DNA of 64,000 bases, from assembly GCA_029260595.1 (NCBI GenBank), contig JAJDCY010000023.1, positions 248,001 to 312,000 on the forward strand. The letters are read 5' to 3'. Shown here piece after piece: positions 35,027-43,800 of this stretch. The notes under the pieces are model-generated. The model was not told the origin of the DNA and ran no database searches. It worked only from the letters and a program-made list of their open reading frames with translations. This DNA comes from Phycisphaeraceae bacterium (GTDB taxonomy: Bacteria; Planctomycetota; Phycisphaerae; Phycisphaerales; Phycisphaeraceae). The translations under genes and the position numbers were made by a program. How positions within the stretch are numbered: position 1 is the stretch's first letter; every line of letters begins with the position of its first letter.

Positions 35027-35050
35027 CTCGGCGGAGGGTGGCCAACGGTA

Positions 35051-35596
35051 TCACATCGGCTTGCGCTCGATCGTTTGGTCGTAGACGGCGAGGAGTTTGG
35101 TTTTGTCGAAGATCATCTCCTGGCGGCCCAGGCCGACGATGTCGTAGGTGTGGGTCAGCTCGATCGCGTCGACGGGGCAGGCCTCTTCGCACATGCCGCA
35201 GAAGATACAGCGCAGCTCATCGAGATCGAACTGGGCGGGGTACTTCTCGCGGTCGTCCCACGGCGATGGGGCGCCGACGATGTGGATGCAGTTGGCCGGG
35301 CACGCCGTCGCACACATGAAGCACGCGACGCACTTAACCCGGCCGTCCTCGTCGCGGTTGAGCCGGTGGACGCCGCGGAAATTATCGTGAAACAGGCCGC
35401 CTTCCTCGACGGGGAGGTCTTCGCGGCGTTCCTCGGGGTAGGACATGACCTTGTTGCGCTTGCCGCGGGCAACCGAACCGATCATGTGCTTGAAGGTCGT
35501 GCCCAGCCCCTTGAAGACCTCGGGCAGGTAGGACTTCTCGATCGCGGTGAGGGGGGCGGCGTCGACCACAAGGATGTCCTGGTCACAGATGGGCAT
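35051..35596 (-). CDS. nuoI: NADH-quinone oxidoreductase subunit I-like 2x[4Fe-4S] protein
   Basis: NuoI carries clusters N6a/N6b in the hydrophilic arm of complex I. The two motifs are CVACFMCATACPANCI and CIFCGMCEEACPVDAI, each CxxCxxCxxxCP. The upstream helix TFKHMIGSVARGKRN and the downstream LTHTYDIVGLGRQEMIFDK are NuoI-specific. Length 181 residues fits. The ATG at 35596 is chosen over a start at 35665 that adds an Asn/Pro-rich stretch. It stands alone, with no other nuo gene on either side, which is unusual because nuo genes are normally clustered. Confidence 0.9.
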   Translation of the reverse strand: MPICDQDILVVDAAPLTAIEKSYLPEVFKGLGTTFKHMIGSVARGKRNKVMSYPEERREDLPVEEGGLFHDNFRGVHRLNRDEDGRVKCVACFMCATACPANCIHIVGAPSPWDDREKYPAQFDLDELRCIFCGMCEEACPVDAIELTHTYDIVGLGRQEMIFDKTKLLAVYDQTIERKPM

Positions 35597-35748
35597 GGGC
35601 GGTCGGCCTTTTCGCGGGTTCGGTGCCGCAGTGTTGGGATTCGGATACGAACCCATTGTCGGCAAGCCACGCGGGCGGTCAATAGTGGCGGCGGTCGGAC
35701 GGGGCGTGACGCTGGCGGCCGCGATAGCCGGTCGGGGCGGTGGGGGTT

Positions 35749-35754
35749 ATCATA
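35749..35754 (-). promoter_or_regulatory. -10 box (TATGAT), candidate for nuoI
   Basis: Minus-strand GGCTATGAT located 153 bases before the nuoI ATG. The leader would be long, so confidence is low. Confidence 0.3.
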
Positions 35755-35800
35755 GCCGGTTCAGCGTGGCGGTCTGTCCAGTCTGTCCAGGAGCATCGGT

Positions 35801-36226
35801 TTGAGTACGAGTCGATTGTTGGTGGCGGTCAGTTCGCCCTGGGCCAGCCAAAAGCTAACGGCCCCGATTGCGGACCTGGCCCAGCGGCTCGAGGCCGAGG
35901 TTCTGGTGGCGCACGTGGCGCAGCTTCAGGACGAGGACGAGCACGAATCTGATGCTAAGCAACGCGGAGAGCAGACGTTACAACTGATGATCGAGAGCCT
36001 GCGCGAGGCGGACGTCGAGGCCGAGGGGCTGATGCTTTTCACCGATGACGTCTCCAAGGCGTTGCTGAACACAGCCAAGGCCCGCCATTGCACGATGATT
36101 GTGCTTGGGCTGACCGGCAAAGGCGTGCTTAAGCGGCTGATCGCGGGGGACGTGCCGGCGAACATCATCCGTCAGGCCGACCTGCCGATCCTGTTGTGTC
36201 CGGCAAACTGGGCTGGGTTGATATGA
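35801..36226 (+). CDS. Universal stress protein (UspA family)
   Basis: A 141-residue UspA-fold protein: LLVAVSSPWASQKLTAPIADLAQRL at the N-terminus and the ATP-binding C-terminal pattern MIVLGLTGKGVLKRLIAGDVPANIIRQADLPILLC, which fits the G-2x-G-9x-G(S/T) region in modified form. Such proteins are induced by stress and often bind ATP; the loss of the final Ser/Thr may reduce ATP binding. The start is a TTG at 35801 with AGGAG eight bases upstream. No ATG lies near the N-terminus of the fold. Confidence 0.85.
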   Translation: MSTSRLLVAVSSPWASQKLTAPIADLAQRLEAEVLVAHVAQLQDEDEHESDAKQRGEQTLQLMIESLREADVEAEGLMLFTDDVSKALLNTAKARHCTMIVLGLTGKGVLKRLIAGDVPANIIRQADLPILLCPANWAGLI

Positions 36227-36272
36227 CGGCGGCGGCGGGCGTCGAGTCGGTCAGCAGAAAATCGCGGCAAAT

Positions 36273-36299
36273 AAAAACCCCCGGTGCGAACACCGGGGG
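36273..36299 (-). terminator. Intrinsic terminator for PEP-CTERM gene C (possibly bidirectional)
   Basis: Stem CCCCCGGTG / CACCGGGGG with a four-base loop; on the minus strand it is followed by TTTTTATTT. It lies between two convergent genes, and the plus-strand side has a weaker TTGGTTGG tail. Confidence 0.88.
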
Positions 36300-36343
36300 T
36301 TGGTTGGTTTCGGGTCGGCATGGGTTCTCGTGGTAACCGAGGC

Positions 36344-37300
36344 TTAGCGGCGACGCGAGACGGCCGACGCCAGCGACACGATGCCCATCATGGCGAGTGA
36401 AGCCGTGAGGGGCTCGGGCACGAACTGGTTGCGCACCGCGTCGTCGCGGATGGCCAAGCCCTCGAACAAGCCGTCGAGGCCACCGAAAAATTCGACCGCC
36501 ATCGGGTCGGCATTCTGGCCGGTCGGCTGAGTGAACTTGTAGACGGAGGTGACTCCGCCACCGGGAGTGAGATCGAAATCGTCGCTTAGCGCGAAGATGG
36601 TCCCACCGGCACCTGCGAATGCGGTATTGGCTTGGGTGTCCGTAAAGAGGCCGATGGCCCCGATGGTGCTGATAGCACCGTTGCCCAACAGGGTGAACAG
36701 CCGCCCGCCATTGCCAGCGTCGATGCCAAAACCGAAAAAAGTGTTGCCGGGGAGAAAACCGATTCCCGTCACTTCCTCGGCGCCGTCAAGCACATCCTGG
36801 TCATCTTGGGTCGATCCGAAGTACTCGTTGCCCGCGGCGGGCGAGGCTTCGCCGGTGGCGAGGTTCACCGTGCGGACGGCGCCGTTGGCCGAACCGGTCG
36901 AGTCGGTCATCAGCGCTAGTCCCTGGTCGTCGATGACCAGGTCTGTGCGGCCAACCACGTTGGTTCCGAGCGAGCCGACCACGGTGACATCCGCGTTGCT
37001 GGGGTCGATGATGACTAGGTTGTCGAGGTCAACATCGAGACCGTACAGCGTTCCGTCGGGGTGAAACGCGAGTGAGTGGACCTGGTTGACATCCATGTTA
37101 CCGATGAACTGGGGATTGAGTGCCGGCAGGTTGTTCGTGTCGGTCGTGGTGGCGTTGTCGTCGAAGTCAATCGAGAACAACTCGAACCCGTTGCGTGTGG
37201 TGTAGGCGGTCACACCGAGTGCTGCCTGCGTGGCCAGTAACACGGCGAGCGCGGTGGCAGTGTTTAGGATCGTTCTGTTGAGACCAGTCCTGTGATTCAT
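36344..37300 (-). CDS. PEP-CTERM sorting-signal protein C, beta-propeller-like
   Basis: A 318-residue exported protein: signal peptide around LNTATALAVLLATQAALG, then repeated blade-like units (LAFHPDGTLYGLDVDLDNLVIIDPSNADVTVVGSLG and similar), which suggest a small beta-propeller of the kind seen in DUF4394-type secreted proteins, and the C-terminal signal FVPEPLTASLAMMGIVSLASAVSRRR at the end. The ATG at 37300 is preceded by AAGGAGAGG. Transcription probably starts about 320 bases upstream. The tail is a close relative of that at 33.3 kb. Confidence 0.9.
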   Translation of the reverse strand: MNHRTGLNRTILNTATALAVLLATQAALGVTAYTTRNGFELFSIDFDDNATTTDTNNLPALNPQFIGNMDVNQVHSLAFHPDGTLYGLDVDLDNLVIIDPSNADVTVVGSLGTNVVGRTDLVIDDQGLALMTDSTGSANGAVRTVNLATGEASPAAGNEYFGSTQDDQDVLDGAEEVTGIGFLPGNTFFGFGIDAGNGGRLFTLLGNGAISTIGAIGLFTDTQANTAFAGAGGTIFALSDDFDLTPGGGVTSVYKFTQPTGQNADPMAVEFFGGLDGLFEGLAIRDDAVRNQFVPEPLTASLAMMGIVSLASAVSRRR

Positions 37301-37741
37301 GGGTCCTCTCCTTATCAGGGGAAAAGGGGTTATCAGGCGGGAACAACGGCGGGGGCCAAGGCGGGTACCAAGGCGGGGCCTCACACGCTGTGAGGCATAC
37401 GCGGGTTTCTCCCTCCGCGATGCGATAGCGGGACGTTTTGGTTGCGGGCTCTGCTAAACGCGCAAAGCGACCGAACCGTTGGGTGAGTTAGTCGTCCGTG
37501 GGGTTGGGGTGAGGCCGCCTCCAAGCAGCCCCAAGGCGTGGATCCGAGCAGGACCGGTGCGGGGCACCGGGTTTTTCGCAGGCTTGCCGACCTCAAGGGT
37601 CCGATAAACGCTTACGATTAATGCAAAGTATCAGATCGCTCATCAGTGTCAATAATAAATTTCGAAATCGATAAATAATTGACGTGTTTTACGCAATAAA
37701 GACACTTCGCTTCACAGAGAAGTAGTCTCGATTGAGAGTAG
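37301..37741. other. Long structured leader of PEP-CTERM gene C, then AT-rich region
   Basis: From 37301 to about 37618 it is the presumed minus-strand leader, containing two perfect hairpins: GCCTCACA/TGTGAGGC at 37378-37396 and CCGGTGC/GCACCGG at 37554-37570. The second is followed by GTTTTT on the plus strand, so it also resembles a plus-strand terminator. A short GCCAAGGCGG direct repeat lies near 37355-37375. The 37620-37740 part is AT-rich and holds the promoter. Confidence 0.6.
37625..37652 (-). promoter_or_regulatory. Sigma70-type promoter for PEP-CTERM gene C
   Basis: Minus strand TTGACA, a 16-base spacer and TACTTT, within AT-rich DNA. The leader is about 318 bases. Confidence 0.55.
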
Positions 37742-39013
37742 CTAAGGCATCGGCCGTATCAGTATGGCGGCGTCGCTGAGCCGTAAGCGGTCGAGTATCG
37801 GGCCGTTACGAGACTCATGCAGTTGGATTGTCAGAGTCCGGCCGGCGACTGGGTGGTTCAGGCGGGCGGCGGTGAATGTGGCCGAGAGGTCGGCTTTGGC
37901 AACCTCGCCGGTGTCATCGCGGACGATGACCGAAAAATCCGCCCATGCGGCGGCGGGGTGCGAGCCGGGAGGAGCGTCAAGCAGCGCATTCGCTGCGAAT
38001 CGAACGGCGCCGGGCGGAAGATCAAACTCCACGGTAACCGGAGCGTGCAGCAGGATGTCGCTTTGTTCGATCCGAGGCAAAGCCGCAACACCGAACACCT
38101 GCCCGCCGCCGATCACCCGCATCGGCAACGTGGCCAGGTCGACCAGGAACGCGCCGCCGGCGGACCAGTCAATCCGCCGAACGTGTGCGAGCGCGACAGC
38201 TACCGGATCGGTGTCGCCGGCCACGTTGGGCAGGACGACGGCGAGCCGGTCTTTGGCGATGCTGATCGACACCGCGGTGATCCGCGTCGAATCGGCCAGG
38301 TGCAGCAAAGGCGCTGCCGGGTCGCGCGGGCGGCGCGGGTTGGCGAGGGTGAGTGAGTGCGTAGTCTCGAGCGGGACGGTGATCGGGCCAGGTGACGTAT
38401 CGGACTGGATGGATAGGCCGGTGTCGGTGGCCTCCGTGACGAACCCGGTCAGAGTATCCCCGTTGGTCAGCGTGAGAGTGTCGGATTGCGGCCCGGCATT
38501 GGGCAGGACGGCGTGGGTGTCGTGTGGCGAGCGTGCTCTGAATCGGATCGCGGCGATGTGTTCGAGTTCGATCTCACGAGTTCCCAACAGCGGGTGCTTC
38601 CACCGCACCGCTTGGCCGTTGCGCGAAGCACCGACCCAGCGGCCGACGATACGCTGGCCGTCGGTGAGCGTGATGACACCGAGGGACGCGGTATCGCCCG
38701 AATCCGTGGGGGCGTCGGCGGCTTGAGCGGTGATCCTCAGTTGGACGAACTTGTCGATCGACTCGGTGCGCAAGCTACGATCGGCATCCCAGTACTGGAT
38801 GACACCATCGACAACACTCTGGATGTTGACCCGGTGCGGATGGAGGTCGTGATCGATCAACTTCGCTGGTGTGGCGGCGAAGGCGATCGGCGGCACAGCA
38901 ACGGATCCGAGCAACAGAACGAGCGCAGCGCTCCGCACGACGGCCATTGCGTTCGGGTTACCGCGCACGGTTGCGCGCGAGTCTTGATTGGTTGTACCGG
39001 AGTCGTAGCTCAT
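37742..39013 (-). CDS. Exported beta-rich protein with possible C-terminal NPCBM-like domain (operon gene 6)
   Basis: A 423-residue protein with a signal peptide (AVVRSAALVLLLGSVAVPPIAFA). The middle has two short repeats of the LTDGQRIVGRW / LTNGDTLTGFV type, strands often seen in secreted planctomycete proteins. The last 95 residues (VEFDLPPGAVRFAANALLDAPPG...LTIQLHESRNGPILDRLRLSDAAILI) resemble the NPCBM galactose-binding-like fold. The ATG at 39013 overlaps the stop of the previous gene (ATGA), which fixes the start. It is the last gene of the six-gene operon. Confidence 0.8.
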   Translation of the reverse strand: MSYDSGTTNQDSRATVRGNPNAMAVVRSAALVLLLGSVAVPPIAFAATPAKLIDHDLHPHRVNIQSVVDGVIQYWDADRSLRTESIDKFVQLRITAQAADAPTDSGDTASLGVITLTDGQRIVGRWVGASRNGQAVRWKHPLLGTREIELEHIAAIRFRARSPHDTHAVLPNAGPQSDTLTLTNGDTLTGFVTEATDTGLSIQSDTSPGPITVPLETTHSLTLANPRRPRDPAAPLLHLADSTRITAVSISIAKDRLAVVLPNVAGDTDPVAVALAHVRRIDWSAGGAFLVDLATLPMRVIGGGQVFGVAALPRIEQSDILLHAPVTVEFDLPPGAVRFAANALLDAPPGSHPAAAWADFSVIVRDDTGEVAKADLSATFTAARLNHPVAGRTLTIQLHESRNGPILDRLRLSDAAILIRPMP

Positions 39014-40062
39014 CGTTGGAAGATCGGCAGCAAACGGTTGGGGATTTGAAGAATCAGCAATGCCATCGCGGTGCCGTAAACCTCCCCGTGGTTGGACTGC
39101 CACTGGCCGGCGTCTTGTTGTTGTTCGATCAACTCGTCACGGATCATGGGGAACCACCGCCGCCAGTAGTCGCCGCCGGCCATGTACATCGCCTGCACCG
39201 CGTAGTAGTGGCCGTAGAAGTAGTGGCTGATGCGGTGCTCGGGCTGTGCCTCCGTGGCCAGCAGCAGGTATTCGAGGCCCTGGTTGAGCTCGTCACCCTC
39301 ATAGACACCGGCGTAGTACAAGCTCGCGACGCCGGCGGCGGATCGGGGGAACGCGGACCGGCCTGAGTTGAGCATGTACCGGAACCCACCGTCGTCCGGG
39401 TTCTGGCATTGGCGGACGTACGACAAGGCTCGCTCGATCGTGTCCTTGGGGACGCTGATACCGGCATTGCGGGCCGAGCGCAGGGCCATGATCTGGCAGA
39501 TGGTCACGGAGATATCAGCGTCGTAGGGGCGCGGGTGATACCGCCAGCCGCCCTGGTTATTCTGGGTGGTCGCGATGAGGTGGACAGCTTTGATGAGCGC
39601 TTCGCGCACACGCGGATCGGGGGTTTGGCCGTAGATCTCGCCGAGGAACAGCGTGGCGAAACCGTGGCCGTACATCGGGCCGTGCGAGGTATCCGCCGCG
39701 ACCAGGCCGGTCTCTTGTGCGCTCTCAAGGACGAAGTCGAGACCGCCCTGGACATGGTCGCCGTAGGGGCCGCGACCGGGCAGGCTGCCGTCGGCCATGA
39801 ATGCGAGACTCGCCAGTGCGGTCACACCAACGTGCCGGCCGTAGCGTTGCGCGCCGTAGCTGTTGTCCTCGGCCTGCTTCGAGGCGAGGAATGTCAGCCC
39901 ACGCTGGATCGCTTGACGCGCGGCTGAGTTGAGTTCGATCACGTCCGCCTGAGGCGCGGGCTGTGCGCAGAGAGATCGGGTAAACACGCTGATGAGCGTC
40001 AGAGCCATCACAAACAGTGTGGCGTATCGCGGGTTGATTTTGGTGTGGCGAGCGGTCGTCAT
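39010..40062 (-). CDS. Exported squalene-cyclase/prenyltransferase-fold protein (operon gene 5)
   Basis: A 350-residue protein with a signal peptide ending near LCAQP. The rest is an alpha/alpha-barrel of the terpenoid-cyclase/prenyltransferase type, with internal repeats of about 50 residues carrying GG(W/F)RY motifs: NNQGGWRYHP, PDDGGFRYML and DAGQWQSNHG. The cyclase catalytic DXDD motif is absent, so it is probably a binding or scaffold barrel and not an enzyme (inference). Starts and stops overlap both neighbours by four bases. Confidence 0.85.
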   Translation of the reverse strand: MTTARHTKINPRYATLFVMALTLISVFTRSLCAQPAPQADVIELNSAARQAIQRGLTFLASKQAEDNSYGAQRYGRHVGVTALASLAFMADGSLPGRGPYGDHVQGGLDFVLESAQETGLVAADTSHGPMYGHGFATLFLGEIYGQTPDPRVREALIKAVHLIATTQNNQGGWRYHPRPYDADISVTICQIMALRSARNAGISVPKDTIERALSYVRQCQNPDDGGFRYMLNSGRSAFPRSAAGVASLYYAGVYEGDELNQGLEYLLLATEAQPEHRISHYFYGHYYAVQAMYMAGGDYWRRWFPMIRDELIEQQQDAGQWQSNHGEVYGTAMALLILQIPNRLLPIFQR

Positions 40063-40841
40063 TCGTGGTCCTCGGCAAGGCGGCGGTAGTACTGTTCGGT
40101 GAGCGCTCGGTAGATCGCGCTAAAGTGCTCGTCAAGGCCTTGCTGGAGCTGGTCGCGCAGGCGCGGCGGGAGGTTGCCCCACTCCGTTCGACTCTCGCGC
40201 ATCGGCCCGGTCGCCGAGTCTGCACCGCCGGCGCGCGACGGCGGCGTCGAGCCGCCCGTCGCCGCAGTCGATCCGCCGGAACCCGCGCCCGCTGATTGCG
40301 ACGCGGCGCTCTGGCCGGAGCCGGGCGGGCTCTGTCCCGCGGTACCGGAACTGGACGATCCGCCGGACGCGGGCTTAGATCCGTCGGCGGACGATCCGCC
40401 CGAACCGGCCGAGCCACCGAAGCTTGATCCGTTCTGTTTCGCCGCTGCGATGACGTGGTCGAGGCTCGCCAGGACTTTCTCCTGCTGGCGCTGTGTCGGT
40501 AGGCCTGGGTCGAGCTTGTCGCCTAAACGATCCGCGGCGTCAGCCATAGCGTCAACGGCCTGGTCGAATGTATCGATCGGGTTGTGCCCTTCCAGGCGGC
40601 GCAGCGCGTCCGGGTCGATAGCAGGATCGGTGGTCGGGCTGACGGTCGTGTCATCGTGGGAACCGGCGGTCGGCGGGGCCAGGTCAAGCAACTCGTCCAG
40701 TGTTGGCTGGTCGTGGGTGTTGCCGCGTGAGACAGCGCCGCTGTCCGTCGTCGCCCGCGCGACGGTCGGTGTGATAACCAATAGCGCAGCGACAACAACG
40801 AGTGCTGCGTGTGTTATCGAGTTAGCTGTTGAACGGGGCAT
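40059..40841 (-). CDS. Exported Gly/Ser-rich protein (operon gene 4)
   Basis: A 260-residue protein: signal peptide ending near residue 30 (VVVAALLVITPTVARA), an acidic N-terminal part, a helical stretch around 85-135, then about 75 residues of Gly/Ser/Ala/Pro low complexity, and a charged helical C-terminus (LPPRLRDQLQQGLDEHFSAIYRALTEQYYRRLAED). No family recognised. The low-complexity linker suggests a tether between two helical modules. It follows the large coiled-coil gene with only two bases between stop and start and is presumably part of the same complex. Confidence 0.8.
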   Translation of the reverse strand: MPRSTANSITHAALVVVAALLVITPTVARATTDSGAVSRGNTHDQPTLDELLDLAPPTAGSHDDTTVSPTTDPAIDPDALRRLEGHNPIDTFDQAVDAMADAADRLGDKLDPGLPTQRQQEKVLASLDHVIAAAKQNGSSFGGSAGSGGSSADGSKPASGGSSSSGTAGQSPPGSGQSAASQSAGAGSGGSTAATGGSTPPSRAGGADSATGPMRESRTEWGNLPPRLRDQLQQGLDEHFSAIYRALTEQYYRRLAEDHE

Positions 40842-40843
40842 CG

Positions 40844-43800
40844 TCAGGGCTCCACGGGTGGTGTCGGCAGCGATGGGCCGGCTTGTTCGCGCCGCGCTCG
40901 CTCGCCGAGTTGCCGGCCTAGGTCGGCTAGCTCTTGTTGCTGCACGGACAACGACCGGATCGTGTCGCCGGCCGTTTCGGTGTCAGGTTGCTGGTCAACG
41001 GTTCGTGTCCGCTGGTAGAGGCCGTACTGCGAGGCGCGCAATAGTTGTAGCTCGGCGAGCGGCGGAACGGTTGGCGGCGGCGAACCGCCAGCACCTCCCC
41101 CACCTGCGGCACCTCCCTCTGCACTCTCGAAGTCGTCCCCATCCGGGGTCTGCATGTCCAGCGCGGCGGCCATATCCCGGAGCATCGCGGTGATCGCGTC
41201 CTGGTCGTGCAGGAGATGATCGTCGGTGTGTGCCGCGCGGAGCCGGGTGACGATCATGGCGGCGGTCCGGTCAATCCGTTCGTGGGTGTAGTTGAATACC
41301 AACGCGTCACCGGCCTGGTCGCCTAGCTCGTTCGCGGCGATACGCACGTCGGCTTGGCGGTGACCGAGATCGATCAACTCGGCGCGCTGGCGGCGGGTCG
41401 GCGCGGATCGCGGGTGCTGCTCGGCTGTCTGATCACGTAACTGCTGCTGGCGATCGGCGAGCTGCTGGTAGGCCTCGCGTAGCTTGCTGCGCTGTTTTTG
41501 GGCCTGCTCAGCGTCCGCTTCCTGCCTGAGCTTGCGGATGGTTTGCAGCGCAATCTTTAGTTGATCGAGTGCTTGAGACTCGGCTTGGGTCGCACCATCC
41601 CGATCGGCGAGGCGAAGGGCGGTGATTGCCGCAGCTTGGCTGTCGGCGGCATCGTTGAGGGGCGGCTGCGCCTTGGCGGTGGCCTTGTCCGCGGATGCCC
41701 TTTCGGCGACAGCGATGGTATTGCGACGCAGCGCTGCCAGGTCGTGGTCGAGTTTCGCAGCGTCGGAAGCGGGGTCCGTGACCAAGGCGATTTGGGATGA
41801 TTGTTGCTCGATGAGTTTACCGATCGCATCGGCGAGCTCCGTCAGTCGGCGACGCAGGATCTCGTGTCGGTATTTCTCCAGGTCGTTGGTCTGTTCGAGC
41901 ATGCTCTGCAGCGTATCGATCGCTTGTTGTTGATCGGAGCCGGAAGCGGACACCTGATTCTCACCGAGCTTTTCAGCGGCGTCGTTCATGGTTGGCGCAA
42001 GCCCTTGCCGCTGAGCGATCGCCGCGGCCTCGGCGAGCGCCTGGGCGAGGGCAAGATCGTTGGGGGCGTCGCTTTGCTCGGCCAATGCCGACGCGGTTGC
42101 GCGCATCTGGGTCGCGAGCGAGCGGGCCTGCTCGGCCAGCTCGGCCTGACGATCGGCGAGAGACTTGAGCGCCTTGCGGTCATCATCGGAGAGTTGGTCG
42201 TGCGTCCGCCCGAGTGTTCGCGGCAGCAGCTTGGCGGTGTCCTGAGCGAGGGCCTGCTGATCGGCGTGGATGCGACGTAATTGCATCTGGTGCGCAACGG
42301 CATCGCGACCCTGATCGAGGACGGTGACGAGCTTTTCAAGCGCGTCCGCGGATTGAGCCTGCCGCTCGGCGGCGTCGCGGCGGTGCAGCGCGGCGTCGGC
42401 GGGGGTTTCCTGTGCGCGGGCCAACGACTGGTCGGCCGCGGCCGAGGCGGTCTTCGCCGACTGCAACAGGTCGGCGGCGCGCGCCATGAGGTCGTTGAGG
42501 GTGGTGTCGTCGAGCCGGTTGAGCTCCGCTCGGCGGCGCAGCGTGGCGAGGAACTTGCTCTGTGCCGCGATGCGCTGCGTAAGACGCCGCTGGTCGGGCG
42601 CAGCCGCGGCTGTGGGTTTGTCGATCAATGCGCGCTGGAGTGATTCGGCTCGGACGCTCTGGCGGCGGATCGTGGTCAAGTCGCCACGAATTTGTGTGAT
42701 AAATGTGGTCACATCAATGATGCGAAGGCGCCGCAGCTTTGATCGGGTCGGGTCGTGACGCAGCGATTCGAGTTCGTTTTCCAGGTGGTAGACGTCGCGG
42801 GCGACGGCGGTGAGGCCGACCGTGTCGCCGGGCAGGAGGCCGAGCGGCTGCAGGTCGTAGCGGTGTTGGAGTGTGATCCGTTTTTGTCGACCAACCACGG
42901 TGGCGATCGGCGGGTGGTCAGGCACGGCCTCCGATTCTCCGTCGGTGGCTTGATCCGTTCCGTCAGCGACACGAGCCTCTAGTTCGAGTTGCTCGACCGC
43001 GACGTCGTCGAGCGCGAGCGCTTCGATCTCAACCAATGCGGTCGGTAGGACTGAGATATCCGCCGGCGGATCAGTGATCGAAACCGTTGGGGGTTGGTCA
43101 GCCGTCGCGTCGATCCGATAGATCCGTTGTGAGAGGTTGGTCAGGCCGTGGCGGTCGGTGAGGCGGATCGGAGTCTCGACGGCGCGATCGAGCACCCAGG
43201 TGCGCGCGATGCCGGTCGCAACCGGGTGCGCCTGATCGAGTGTGTCGGTGATCGCAGCGGTGGATGCCGGGTGCCGGGTTCTCACCACGTCTGACGTATC
43301 ACGAGCTGCGTCTTTTTGGATCAGTCGTGACGGGGGGTAACCGGCGAGGCCGGGCAACGCGAGATCTGCCTGGGCGAGTGTGAGGCGTAGCGGATCGCGG
43401 AAGCTGACGCGGAGCTCGACGGTCGAGCCGGCGAGCGCGGCCGTCGCGGTCACACGGCCTGGGGTGGCGTCGAGACGGAGCGTCTGTGCGCTGACAAGGC
43501 CACGCGCATATGGAGGAGGCTGGGTGTCCAACGAAACCGCGCTGATCTCTGGCCGGGCGACGATCCTCAACGACTGGGGCTTCGTCCGGTCATCGCCGGC
43601 TTCGAAATAGAAGTCAACGGTCGGTAGCTGATCGGCTTGGCTATCGTCGAGCGAGGCGGATAACTCGACGAGCCGCTCGAACACCCCTTGTGCATCGTCG
43701 GTCGGTGGGCGCGCGTGACCGGCTGGGAGGCCTTGGTTGCGCAATGGGCCGGTGGAACGCTCCGTCGGTTGCTGCTCGGTCATCAGTAGAGACTGCCATG

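Larger units (their letters stand above)
34734..35050. other. Intergenic region between FIST and nuoI
   Basis: Holds the TATGAT promoter box of the FIST gene and a degenerate REP-like hairpin near 35004-35026. No gene is supported. Confidence 0.55.

Noticed and set aside
37381..37596. Minus-strand 71-codon frame upstream of PEP-CTERM gene C
   Set aside because: Falls in the presumed leader, has no ribosome site, and its sequence is explained by hairpins.
40174..41193. Plus-strand open frame of 339 codons
   Set aside because: Antisense to the Gly/Ser-rich and coiled-coil genes; its Pro/Asp pattern is the complement of their low-complexity codons.
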